Assembly: GCA_033807695.1 (NCBI GenBank)
Contig: CM066303.1
Coordinates: 2,914,001-2,978,000, forward strand
Length of the DNA: 64,000 nucleotides
From: Daedaleopsis sinensis
Lineage: Eukaryota > Basidiomycota > Agaricomycetes > Polyporales > Polyporaceae
Direction of reading: 5' to 3'
The position numbers and the translations under genes were made by a program. Of this stretch, positions 10,583 through 20,318 are shown in pieces. The notes under the pieces were generated by a model that was not told the origin of the DNA, ran no database searches, and worked only from the letters and a program-made list of their open reading frames with translations. Numbering within the stretch: the first letter of the stretch is position 1; each line of letters starts with the position of its first letter.

Positions 10583-11237
10583 ATGTCGTCGACCGTCCTC
10601 CCGCGTACGCTCGCCCTCCAAGTCAGCTCGCACCGCGAGTTGGCCCTTGAACTCCTCTCCCCGCTTCGTGCGCACATTGTTGAGCAAATCGAGTTCTTCG
10701 AGACGGTATCCGTCGACCACGGCTGTCCCCGCGTTGTGTATGAACACGCGCTTTCCCGTTTAGGACAACTTTTGGTGAGCTTCTCGGCCTGATGCTTCTC
10801 GCGCTTGATTGACACCTTCCCAGTATGGTTGGAGCATGCTTCATGACGGCCTTCTCGTCGGCGTTTCCGACCTACTTGCCCGCGTGTCCATCGCCATCGA
10901 CCAGTGTTTCTTCTCCAACGGCCTTGAGGCGTTCCTTGTCGACCTGGTCCAGACGCACCGCCTGCCGTACCGCCTCCACTTCCTGGACTCAGTGCATGCC
11001 ACTCTGCAACACGAACTTCAACTCTTGGAGGTCATGCGCGACCTGGCGCGCGACGACCGGTACCGCGTTCATTTTTCGGAAGTACTCGCGCGTCTGGAAT
11101 TGGTCGCCACTGAACTGCGCGGGGTGCGTATTGAGCAGTCCGCCCTCCACGCGGCCATCAAGAAGCTGGAAAGGTCGCCGTCCTCTCTGTCAGACGAGGA
11201 TGAAGTCTTCGGTTCTATTCCTTTGATGTGCGACTGA
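10583..11237 (+). CDS. Antisense cassette gene B, unknown helical protein (201 aa)
   Basis: Exons 10583-10774 and 10824-11237, with a 49-nt phase-0 intron; the joined frame is 201 codons plus TGA. The protein is rich in Leu, Arg and His and looks helical throughout (YRLHFLDSVHATLQHELQLL, then an amphipathic helix ending IKKLERS). It ends in an acidic Ser-rich tail (SSLSDEDEVF). No family recognised. The intron falls after a YEHALSRLGQLL segment, comparable with gene A (YDSYDHIAELV). It lies between genes A and C, about 60 bp and 180 bp from its neighbours, all three head to tail on the + strand. The large overlapping frame at 10825-11226 is a shadow. Confidence 0.7.
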
Positions 11238-11337
11238 TTGGGGCCGCCCTCGATCGCCGTCGCGCGGAGAGCGCTTAGATTACCGCATTTGGACGTTGTA
11301 CTTCACGGTTCCCTTCACGTTCTTCTGACTGTCGCCC

Positions 11338-11345
11338 TTAATAAA
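11338..11345 (+). promoter_or_regulatory. TATA-like element for antisense gene C
   Basis: TTAATAAA is 72 nt before the ATG at 11418; weaker and further away than the boxes of genes A and B. Confidence 0.35.
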
Positions 11346-11417
11346 CGTTTTGGCCTTCTGGCTTCTGGTTGTCCACCTTCGTGCATTCTCCTCTCGTCTT
11401 CTCATCCATCGCCCACC

Positions 11418-13682
11418 ATGTCCGCTTCCAACCGTCGCTCGTCTTCCAACGTCGCCGCCACTCGCTCGTCTTCCGATGCTCCTCGGCGACCGATCCCCAA
11501 GGAGCTGTTCAAGTGGCTCCCGTTGCAATTCACGCGTGAATCCGATCGACTTGGCTGTGAGGAGCCCGTTCCTACTACGCCTGACGAGCTTCGCGATCAG
11601 GACGCCGCTCCGCTGACGATCAGCGACTTCCGGGCGATCTTGGAAGAGTACACCGACGACCAGCTCGCTTCGTTCTCATATGGCACGTTCAAGGCCATGT
11701 TTGATCGTATCGTCATGGCTCTGGTACGCCGTCCCGGCCTTCCAAGTCTTGTCTCGCTGACACATTCCTTTTTCGCAGCACCGTCTCGTCCCGGAGTGGA
11801 ATTGGTACCTGGATCCCCTGCTCCTCGCCGCGCTCCCGACGTTCGAGTTTTACGCGCCGCCCTCCCTGGTCTCGGGGTTCTTTCGCTCGTACGCGCTGAC
11901 TTCTCGCCGGTTGCGGCTGTTCGCGGTTTCGAGCACCGTCACGGAGTCCCCGCTGGAGATCGACATCGCCTTCCAGGCTCACCGCCTTCGGCTGGGCTTC
12001 TTCGAGCGTAAGTACTCACGTTCTTCGCCCTCATTCTTGCTTGACTAAGACCGCTTCTTCCTTGCAGTGAATTGGTACCACGAGATCATCCAGCCGCGCT
12101 GGATGGAGGTCGCCGATTACCCGCCCGACATGCGCGCTTCTCGTGAAACCATCGACACTCGCGTCGACCAGTTCTTGCCTTTGCTGTCCGGCATGCGTTA
12201 CGTCCCGGTCCTCGACAAGAAGCGTCTCACGAGGATTCTCGTCACACGCCCCACGTCCTCGTCAACCGCGCCTTCGTCTGACCCCGATGCCCTTCCTGGC
12301 GACGCCTTCCTGGCTGCGATGGTCACTGGTGTCGAGTACGTTCCCGAAGAGGAAGCTTCTGACGACGAGCCCCTGGCCGACGCCGCCCAGCGCGACTCTC
12401 CTCGTCGTTTCCGCACACGCTCCCCCCTCTCGCCTGACCAACCTCCTCCTCCTCCGCTGTCTCAGCTGCCGCTGAAGAGGAAGAAGACGCCCCTCTTCTT
12501 CAGCACCGATGAGAGCGAGCCGCCCAAGAAGCCCGTCGACAAGGGAAAGCGTAAGGCGGTTTCTCCTCCCGCGGACGATTCCGACCGCGATGCCGAGGGC
12601 GAGGTCGACGATGAAGGCGAAGAAGAAGTCGACCAACTCGAGGAGGAGGAGCCTCCTAAGAAGAAGTCCCGCACCTCGCCCCGCAAACGTCCGCCTCCCG
12701 TCGTCGAGTTGTCGCCTAGGGTCAAGAAGCGCGACAAGAAGCCTCCTTCCACTCGCCAAGGTTCCGTGGAGTTGTCCAGCGCCGTGCAGATCGAGGGCGA
12801 CTGCGACGAGTGCCGTCGCGCCGGGGTCACCTGCAGACGTCCGGACCCTTCCGCGTTCCGCTGCAACTTCTGCAAGAAGAAGGGGAAAAGCTTCTCTTGC
12901 GCGTACGACCACCTGAGTGTCCAGGGGACGGTCAAAGGTCAGTACCTTCCCCCTTCTTCTCTTGGTCTTCTTGCTGACTTCTTGTCTTCTTTCTAGTGCA
13001 CGCCCGCATCGGCGCGATGTACAACGGCGTTGGGTTTTCCTTCCGGGAACCCTCGCAGCTGCCGCCCGCCGACCGTCTTCTCGCCGTCGACTTCGTCCGC
13101 CAGTTCGAGAGGAACTCGCACAAATTCCTCTCCGTCGACAAGGCCGCGCTCCAGGAGCGTCTTCGTCCGAAGACCATCCGGAAGGACACCCCCGTCTACC
13201 CGTACCCGGAGGGTCCTACGCGTTATCCTTCGCTCGACGAGAAGGGCCGCCTGCTCGAGGACTATGGCAACAGCAAGGCCGAACCCGACGACTCTACGCC
13301 TCCTCCTCGTTCGTCTCGCGCTTCTGGCAGCGTCAAGAAGGAGAAGCCGAGTCCCTCCAAGTCGACTTCCCAACCGGCGACGCCCCTCAAGATCTCGATC
13401 AAGTCCTCATCTTCCAAGCGCAAGTCGCCGGAGCCGGTCAGCTTCTCGCCGGAGGTCGTCGCGAAGGTCAACCATCTTCGCTCGCAGGTCAGCCTCGCAC
13501 GCGCGCGCATCGTCGAGGACCTAGTGTCCATTCGGCAGCTTTCCCGCCGCGAGACTCGACAGACCCAGCTCGATTTTGGCGTGAAGATCGAAGGGTGCGA
13601 CGACGTGCGGTCCTTCAAGGACTTGGTGGCGTCCAATGGCTATCGTGAGGATCTCCTCGAGCTTCTTCGCAATGCCGAGTAG
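11418..13682 (+). CDS. Antisense cassette gene C, nuclear-looking protein with Zn2Cys6-like cluster (696 aa)
   Basis: Four exons (11418-11723, 11779-12007, 12068-12937, 12997-13682) whose phases close to 696 codons plus TAG. The N-terminal 200 residues are folded-looking with aromatic clusters (EWNWYLDPLLLAALPTFEFY; NWYHEIIQPRW). A 150-residue low-complexity acidic and basic region follows, with nuclear-localisation-like runs (KRKKTP, PPKKKSRTSPRKRP). Near residue 370 comes a cysteine cluster C-x2-C-x6-C-x8-C-x2-C-x7-C, close to the fungal Zn2Cys6 DNA-binding spacing. The C-terminus has a second Ser/Lys-rich stretch and a helical end. It could bind nucleic acid or chromatin and help the element choose or regulate sites, but that is inference. 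It is antisense to the retrotransposon genome. Confidence 0.75.
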
Positions 13683-14133
13683 GGACTTCTTCGACGCGCG
13701 CGCGTCCACGGATTTCTTGTTATTAGCTTTTCTTGTCATCTCCTGCTTGGTCGTCGTCTCGTCCTGTCGTCGCGCGGCTCGCGCTGTTTTGTTTTTCTGT
13801 TTTTCGCATATATCTCCTCTGCTCGTCTCTGTCTCCCGCGGACTAGTCTCTCCGTCTCCCTCCTGTCGCTCTGGGCTTTGTAATGTCTCCTTCTGGTTTT
13901 CTTTCCCGTATCCCGTCGCGCTCAGCTTCTGTTGTCCGTCTTAATCTGTACTGTATCTAGTATCCCGAATGTATCGCATCGCCTTCTGCTCTTCTTCTTG
14001 TGTGATCTCCGAGATGACCGACGCGCGAAGCGCCTCTTGAAGCGCTCTTCGGCCTGTAGAGGAATTGACTTCCGTAGTCAAGCGACTTCCTCCCCCCCAC
14101 TTTTTCCATTTGACGTCCTCGTCAACGTGAGTG
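13683..14133. other. Spacer between the cassette and pol
   Basis: Pyrimidine-rich on the + strand. It serves as the converging 3' ends of gene C (+) and pol (-) and contains the second polypurine tract; no gene seen. Confidence 0.6.
14089..14100 (-). repeat. Second copy of the polypurine tract
   Basis: cctcccccccac is the same 12-mer as at 9866-9877, with identity running to 14 nt. It lies 33 bp after the pol stop in the sense direction, where the polypurine tract would sit in an element without the cassette. Confidence 0.75.
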
Positions 14134-17100
14134 TTAGCCGTGTTCGTCGTCGTCTGCTAATCCTTCCTCTTCGTAGTTTTCTGTTGTGTTTTCTAATTCT
14201 TGCAGTCGGCTCTGTGGTGCGTCCAGTTCCTCAATATTGAAGTTGATTGGGTCCTCACGCGCTAGGTAGGGGATGATTCTGAAGGCCGCTATGGGTCGAT
14301 CGAAGACGGTCCCATCGAGTTCTGCAATGATGTACGCGCCGCCTCTGTTGCGCGATATCACTACTAGAGGGCCTAGGTACCGTGGTCTCATCTTCCTGTT
14401 GAGCGACTTCTCAATTGCCGTGTTCCGCATCAGAACCAGCCTCCCTCGCTGGAAGTTGAAGTCTCGGATGGTTGCGCTGTGTTCCTTCTCGAATAGCTCC
14501 GCAGCTTGGACGCGTGTTCGGTAGACGGTTGACCGCAACCGCGCTATGTCCTCCGGTCTTTTCTGCAAGGCCATCGCCCTGTTGGTGATCAGCTCCGTTG
14601 TGGACACGAGCTTCGTTGGTATAGGCAGCAGGTACGTGGCTTCTGTGATGTCCATGGGCAGGATTGGATCCGTCCCAGTTACCGCGTAGTAGGGTGAGCA
14701 CCCTAGTCTCCTGCGTACTGTGATTCGGTCCGCCCAGAGTACTGAATATACCCGCGCCACCCATTGCGTCGTATCACCTTCGCATGCTTTGAAGAGCGCG
14801 TCCCGGACGTGGAAATGAGGCCGCTCGACGATTCCGTTCGCTCGTGAGTTGTATCCTGAGATCCGTATGTGCTTGACGTGGTATTGCTTTGCCAGGTACT
14901 CCAACGCTGCAACCCATGGACTTCCGTTGTCTGAAACGATCTCGGACAGCGCTCCCCATCTGCACAGCAGGTCTTGATAGATCCAGTCGCCGACCGCCTT
15001 CGCTGTTTGGACTGTACTTGCCCGCCCTTCAGCATAACTTGTGGTTGCGCACCTCGCATGGAAGAAGTGCTTGTACGAGCCAGGCATGTCCATAGAGTCG
15101 ACGTGAACTCGTACGAACGGCGCCGCAGGATAGGAAACTGAAGGTGGTATGTAGATCCGCGTAGTTTGGCGAATTTGACATTGGTGGCAGCTTCTCACAT
15201 ACCAGGCCACATCCGCCTTCATTTCTGGCCACCAGAACCGTTCGGCCACGAAGGAGATTGTCGCCTGTACGCCTCTGTGTCCTATGAAGTCGTGCATGCT
15301 CACGAACGCTTTCGCCCGTAGTTCTGGGGGTAGTACTCTCCTGTGGTTCCCATTCTTCGCTATCTTCCATAGTCGGCCATCCTTCACGAAGAATTGTCCT
15401 GCGTATTTGACGAACGCATCGAGCTCCTTCTGAACCAGCTTCGGTCTTCTCTTGGTGCACAGAAATTCGTAGACGTTCGCTATTCTGTGGTCAAACTTCT
15501 GGGCAACTTCCGTGCGCGGTACGATTGCGTAGTCAATTTCTGGAATGTCCGGTAGCTTGCCCGCCGTCCCGCTTGTCTGCTGCATGAGCGCACTGAAGCC
15601 CATCGCTTCCGTCTTGAAGTTGCTCGTTTTCCGCTTAACCTCGTGTTGTAGAGGAGCGTCTCCCAAGTGTGGAGGTGGATTTATGAGGTGTGTAAAGCCG
15701 TACATGTTGTCCACCCAGTCATCGAATTCTCCGTTGTCTGCTTCTTCTGGTTCGTCTTCAGGCTGCGCAGGTCGTCGGCTGAGACCGTCCGGTCCATGGG
15801 AGATTCCAGGTACGTGACGCATTTCGAAGTGGAACATATTGATGCTAATGATCCACCTATTCATGACTGCATTCGGCGCGACATCCGGATTCTGGATCAT
15901 GGCTTTCGTAGATGTCGCATCCATTTCTACTATTAGGTTTCGCACACCGACCAGCCAGAAGCGGAGCGCCTTCAATGCTCGGTACAGACCATATAGCTCG
16001 AGCTTCGGTTGCGAGAATCTGGCTTCCCTTTCGTTCAAGGTAATGGATCCAAAGCGGTTGTAGTATCGTTTCCGCGGGTCTTCCGGATCCTCTTGACACA
16101 GCTGGTAGCCGACGGCGATATAAGAGGTGTCCACCGCTAGAATTACCGGGGCCTTCGACTCGTAGTTGATCGGCTTCAAGGCCGGGGATTCCATTAATGC
16201 TGTCTTTAGATCCTCCATGGCCTTGTCCTGTTCCTCTCCCCATTCGAACGGTACGTCCTTCCGCGTGAGCTTGACTAATGGCGCGGCCTTCTTCCCGAAG
16301 TTCTTGATGAAGATCCTCCCAACGCCTACCGTTCCCAAGAACGACCGTACTTCGGAAACATTTTTACACGGTCCCCATTTGAGTACCGCATCCACGCAAC
16401 CTCTCTCTGGAAGACGGCCTTCCGGTGTGCATCGATGTCCCACCGCTACGAAGTCGCGCGCCGCGCAGACGAACTTCTTGCCCGAGAAGGTACCTCCCGC
16501 ATGTTTCATCCGCTGTACAATCCTGTTGACGTCTTGCATGTGCTCCCAGATGTACCTCCTGATGCCTGGATTCCCCTTCATACACTCGAAAGAACCATCT
16601 TCCCGTTCGTAGGAAGACTCCGGTCCAATGACAGGTACGTCGTCGATGTAGGGAATCGTCGTATCCGGAATTTCAGGCTGCAATATGTAGGTCACGTCGT
16701 CGTGGAAGATGGGTACTGAATTTGTCCATCCCATTGGTAGCGTCGTCAGTCGCATGGCTCCGAAAGGCGTTTGGAAGGTCGTGAGGTCGCGCGACTCTTC
16801 GTCCAGGATCCTCTCGTCGTATCCCACGTATAGATCCAAGGTCGTCCCGCACGCACGCCCTGCAAAGCGTTCTGCCATGTGGTCGGGTATCGGTGGTACC
16901 CCGCTGTGTTGAATAGAGACTCTGTTGAGCGGCTCCAGACTATGGACGATCCTCAGACTCCCGTCCTTCTTCAGCACACAGAACCACCTGGATCGGTAAG
17001 ACGCATTTGAGGGTTCGTATACGCCTGATTCTATTTTCTTCTTCATGATCTCACAGATTTGTCGGTAGGTTCCGGGTGGAATGGGGAAATTCGTTTCAAT

Positions 17101-17904
17101 CCACGGAGTGTGAGGCACAACCGCAAACTTCACTGGTGGGAACATGTCCGTCCTGAAGTGGCCACGCTCGCTGTCTTCCCAAGCGAATCCCTGCTCCTGT
17201 TTGCACATCATGTCGTCTAGCAAAGCTAGCTCTTCCTCCGATAGGTGAGCATTGACTTTGTGGAGCTTCTCGCGTCGTTCAGCTGTGTACCGCCCAGTTG
17301 GTTCAAAAGGCTTTGGATTGAGGTCAAGCGGCTTCATCCCTTCGAGAGGGTCGCCGATTATCTCCCGTACAATTCTGTATTGCTTTGGAAGCTCCCCAAT
17401 CACTGGTCGTACTTTCTTATCCACTGGCTTGTACTTCTTCTTCGATTTCACGTAGCTGCGTACGCTCTCGGGGTCCTCGGTGGCTGCTTGCCGCTCGTCG
17501 TCTTCTGGAAGTTGCTCGCCTTCCGCCTCTTGTTCTTGCTCGCTCGGCTCGGATTTCTCGCTCGCTCTTGCTGCTTCGCTGGACCTAGACCGGGTTCTGA
17601 CTGCTCTTCTGCCTCTGGTTTTCGTAGCGTATACTGGGAGTGCTCGTCCTCGGAAGAGGGCTCGGTCGACTTCGCGATGTGGTTGTCGGCTCCGCATTCT
17701 ATCCCCTTCCGATTCCTGGATCGGTACTTTCGAGAACATGGTTTTGATTTTCTGCTTTGTCTCGGAGTCGTCACAGGCCGATAGATATGCTGACTGAATT
17801 GTGGAATTTTCTAGGTTTTCTAAGTCCTTGTACGCCGTCGTGAAAACTTGACCCGTTCTTGCGTCATAGTCGAGGACGAGAGCGACCTCTCCCTGACTGT
17901 TCAT
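14134..17904 (-). CDS. pol: Retrotransposon Pol: reverse transcriptase, RNase H, integrase (1256 aa)
   Basis: One uninterrupted frame. A charged linker of about 200 residues precedes RT: VRSWFCVLKK-like region read as YRSRWFCVLKKDGSLRIV, LDLYVGYDER, FQTPFGAMRLTTLPMGWTNS and the catalytic YIDD. RNase H shows AVDTSYIAVGY, the Glu of KLELYGL and VEMDA. Integrase has an H-x4-H (HDFIGH) and C-x2-C (CHQC) zinc site. Its catalytic residues are the Asp of HVDSMD, the Asp of SDNG and a Glu 35 residues later in NGIVE. A YLGPLVVI segment of GPY/F type precedes an acidic tail without a chromodomain. All catalytic residues are present, so the enzyme is probably active. Its ATG overlaps the gag stop. Confidence 0.95.
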   Translation of the reverse strand: MNSQGEVALVLDYDARTGQVFTTAYKDLENLENSTIQSAYLSACDDSETKQKIKTMFSKVPIQESEGDRMRSRQPHREVDRALFRGRALPVYATKTRGRRAVRTRSRSSEAARASEKSEPSEQEQEAEGEQLPEDDERQAATEDPESVRSYVKSKKKYKPVDKKVRPVIGELPKQYRIVREIIGDPLEGMKPLDLNPKPFEPTGRYTAERREKLHKVNAHLSEEELALLDDMMCKQEQGFAWEDSERGHFRTDMFPPVKFAVVPHTPWIETNFPIPPGTYRQICEIMKKKIESGVYEPSNASYRSRWFCVLKKDGSLRIVHSLEPLNRVSIQHSGVPPIPDHMAERFAGRACGTTLDLYVGYDERILDEESRDLTTFQTPFGAMRLTTLPMGWTNSVPIFHDDVTYILQPEIPDTTIPYIDDVPVIGPESSYEREDGSFECMKGNPGIRRYIWEHMQDVNRIVQRMKHAGGTFSGKKFVCAARDFVAVGHRCTPEGRLPERGCVDAVLKWGPCKNVSEVRSFLGTVGVGRIFIKNFGKKAAPLVKLTRKDVPFEWGEEQDKAMEDLKTALMESPALKPINYESKAPVILAVDTSYIAVGYQLCQEDPEDPRKRYYNRFGSITLNEREARFSQPKLELYGLYRALKALRFWLVGVRNLIVEMDATSTKAMIQNPDVAPNAVMNRWIISINMFHFEMRHVPGISHGPDGLSRRPAQPEDEPEEADNGEFDDWVDNMYGFTHLINPPPHLGDAPLQHEVKRKTSNFKTEAMGFSALMQQTSGTAGKLPDIPEIDYAIVPRTEVAQKFDHRIANVYEFLCTKRRPKLVQKELDAFVKYAGQFFVKDGRLWKIAKNGNHRRVLPPELRAKAFVSMHDFIGHRGVQATISFVAERFWWPEMKADVAWYVRSCHQCQIRQTTRIYIPPSVSYPAAPFVRVHVDSMDMPGSYKHFFHARCATTSYAEGRASTVQTAKAVGDWIYQDLLCRWGALSEIVSDNGSPWVAALEYLAKQYHVKHIRISGYNSRANGIVERPHFHVRDALFKACEGDTTQWVARVYSVLWADRITVRRRLGCSPYYAVTGTDPILPMDITEATYLLPIPTKLVSTTELITNRAMALQKRPEDIARLRSTVYRTRVQAAELFEKEHSATIRDFNFQRGRLVLMRNTAIEKSLNRKMRPRYLGPLVVISRNRGGAYIIAELDGTVFDRPIAAFRIIPYLAREDPINFNIEELDAPQSRLQELENTTENYEEEGLADDDEHG

Positions 17905-17906
17905 CA
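17902..17906 (-). promoter_or_regulatory. gag-pol TGATG stop/start overlap
   Basis: The gag TGA (17906-17904) and the pol ATG (17904-17902) share one base. This layout suggests termination-reinitiation rather than frameshift or readthrough, since no separate promoter or splice site is evident there. Confidence 0.7.
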
Positions 17907-20318
17907 GATCCTCGAAGCCCGAAAACCCTCGACTCTGAGTCCATAACTCGGAGAGTCTCCATGCGCGTAGGTCGGTAGCGTCAATTCGCGGTTCGAGTTA
18001 GGGCAAGTGACGGTAATTGACAATTGGCCATCCATAGAGTTGCTCGACCTCGCACGCATCACCGTCATGAACGGCCTTCCTAGGAGGATCTGGTAGGGCG
18101 CTGCCTTCACAACATGCATCTGGAGGTAGACCACGATCCCGCCACCTAATTCCACAGGCACGTTCTTTGCTAGACCGAGTGTCATGTCGACCGTCCCATT
18201 TGCGCTGATCGTCCTCCTTCGCTTGGTAGGATCGTAGGGGATCTTCAACGCATAAGCGATTTGGTCGTTTATACCGACTATCTGGGACCCATCGTCGAGT
18301 GTACACTCTGTCGGCGTGTCCGTTCGAGCTACCCAGGTGAACAGCGACCTCAGCTTCTCCGATTCCGAGGCTACGATGGTTGACTTCCGCCGACTGCTCG
18401 CAGGATAGCCTTGTCCCGGAGCTACATACGGTGCATTGTGCGACTTTGGCTCCTCGTCCTCGTCCTCGCTGCCTTCATAGTCCAGGTCTACAAATGCAAA
18501 GGATCCAAGCGTCGGCCTTCCAGTCCCTGAGGATGAACTTCCTGCTGTCTGGAGGTTGTCTTCCAGGAAGTCTTCGTCTTCAGCGACTTCGGTCACTAGT
18601 ACCTTGTTCCGAGGCCGCTCGCCTTCCCGGTTGGTCACTTCCTGCAGTTGCTCGTCTCTGACTTGCGTTCGCCTGAGAGCTGTGGCCTCATGCACTCGCT
18701 TCCTGAGTCCTGGAGAAATACTGAGTAGCTCGGCTGGTGACACTGTGATACTCTGGCTGTCTCCGAAGCTTCGGTTGAAGACTCTTTCTTCCGCGGTCGG
18801 GTCGATGATCGCTGCGGTCCTTCTGACCGGTGGTTCATCCTTCTTCGGCAGTTCCTGGCCTCTGGGTACCACAGTCGGCGCATAGGGATGGAAGGTCTCT
18901 TCAGGCTCTTTTGCCCTCGTGTCCCAGGTAACGTGCTTCTCCTTCTCTTTTCCCTTCTCTCTCGTCGGCTGGTGAGGCGGCTGATCACGCTCGGGCGTCC
19001 CTGCCCGCGTGTCGTCCCTCCCTTTCTCCGAGTTGCGCGTAATACGTCGAGGCCGCGTCTCTAGCTCGACTCCATCAAAAACCTGCCGTCCCGAGCGAGT
19101 GTTCATGCGCTCTTTAACCATGTTTGCCTTGTGCATGAGGACTTCTAACTCCTCTTCCAAGGTACGCTCGTCTTCCTGCATCTCGAACTGATAGATGTTG
19201 CTCATGGTTCCTCGCGCTCGTTGGTTTGGGTTCTTTTCGTGCCAAGCATTGACTCTATCGCGCATACAGTTCCCTGGCAGACTACGAGGGATCACACCGC
19301 CTCCTGGTAGGATGATTTTGTCGTATACGTCCTTCCGGATGAGTCCCGCCGTCATGTCCTCTGCGACTTTCGGGCACGTCTTCAACCGACATCCCGGTAG
19401 GCCACAGTAGATGCATTCGTCGTTAGCGGGTGGATTACGTCCGTATAGGCCCCCTTGCTGCTGCTGGTACCTTCCCTGGGGAGGTTGTGGTGGTGGAGGG
19501 TATTGTTCCCCTTGTTGCGGCGGTTGCGTGGCTTGCATCCTCTGCTGGCTCACGAAGTCGCGCATGGTCGAACTCATCATGGAGATCATCTCCCGCTTGA
19601 AGGCCGATAGATCCGGCTCGGTTTTCACCGTAACCGTGGAGGCCATGGCTGGAGCCGGAGGATTGACTCGAGCGAGGTTACCGGACGTCGCAGTTGACCA
19701 ACTTCCGATCCCGCCGAACGGGCCTCCGTCCGCCAGACAATAGGAAATTGCTTCATGAACTTGCGCGACCGTGTAAGCTTCTTCTTTGTGTTTGGCAGGC
19801 ACCTGGTGTGCTAACCGCGCGGATACCGCCATTGTGTACTGCATAGGAACTAGCCGTAGCAAGGCTGTCGACGCGTCGCGCTCCGTTAGCTCTGGTTCGG
19901 TCTTCGCATGCAAGTACCGGTAGATGGGATAGAATTTGCCGTAGAACTTCATGTAGGTTTCGAGGCTGGATATCCCCGTACGTACGGCTTCCCCGATGAC
20001 TTCATTGTATTCTCGCAGTGTCCAGGTGTACTGGGCATCCGTCCCGAGGTAGAAGGATAGAACCTCCGTCTTGAATTCTTCATACGTCTTCTGGGTGTCC
20101 GAGAACGTCGGCAGGGACTTCCATCGCTTGGCGACTCCCGCTGGTATGTAGTCGACCGCCGCCGCCTTGCAAGCTTGTTCATCAGTGATGCTATGCTTCT
20201 TCAGAAGTCGGGCAAGGTCGTCAAAGTACCGCTCGACGGTGTCCTTCGATTCCTCATCGAATTGGGGCGCACTCCTTTCCGTACGCAACGGTAGTTTCGA
20301 TAGATCTGCGCTAGCCAT
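17904..20318 (-). CDS. gag: Retrotransposon Gag with C-terminal protease-like domain (804 aa from first ATG)
   Basis: The first in-frame ATG is at 20318 (MASADLSKLPLRTER), but the frame stays open upstream to 20786 with coding-like acidic sequence and no ATG. Capsid-like helices (ERYFDDLARLLKKH, ETYMKFYGKFYPIYRYL) come first. A Gln/Pro/Gly linker and a zinc knuckle C-x2-C-x4-C-x4-C follow; the usual His is replaced by Cys. After an acidic stretch a retropepsin-like domain reads TLDDGSQIVGI and ILLGRPF. The usual D-S/T-G is D-D-G here, which may weaken protease activity or mark a variant lineage. The order gag-PR then pol in a second frame is unusual but coherent. Confidence 0.9.
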   Translation of the reverse strand: MASADLSKLPLRTERSAPQFDEESKDTVERYFDDLARLLKKHSITDEQACKAAAVDYIPAGVAKRWKSLPTFSDTQKTYEEFKTEVLSFYLGTDAQYTWTLREYNEVIGEAVRTGISSLETYMKFYGKFYPIYRYLHAKTEPELTERDASTALLRLVPMQYTMAVSARLAHQVPAKHKEEAYTVAQVHEAISYCLADGGPFGGIGSWSTATSGNLARVNPPAPAMASTVTVKTEPDLSAFKREMISMMSSTMRDFVSQQRMQATQPPQQGEQYPPPPQPPQGRYQQQQGGLYGRNPPANDECIYCGLPGCRLKTCPKVAEDMTAGLIRKDVYDKIILPGGGVIPRSLPGNCMRDRVNAWHEKNPNQRARGTMSNIYQFEMQEDERTLEEELEVLMHKANMVKERMNTRSGRQVFDGVELETRPRRITRNSEKGRDDTRAGTPERDQPPHQPTREKGKEKEKHVTWDTRAKEPEETFHPYAPTVVPRGQELPKKDEPPVRRTAAIIDPTAEERVFNRSFGDSQSITVSPAELLSISPGLRKRVHEATALRRTQVRDEQLQEVTNREGERPRNKVLVTEVAEDEDFLEDNLQTAGSSSSGTGRPTLGSFAFVDLDYEGSEDEDEEPKSHNAPYVAPGQGYPASSRRKSTIVASESEKLRSLFTWVARTDTPTECTLDDGSQIVGINDQIAYALKIPYDPTKRRRTISANGTVDMTLGLAKNVPVELGGGIVVYLQMHVVKAAPYQILLGRPFMTVMRARSSNSMDGQLSITVTCPNSNRELTLPTYAHGDSPSYGLRVEGFRASRI

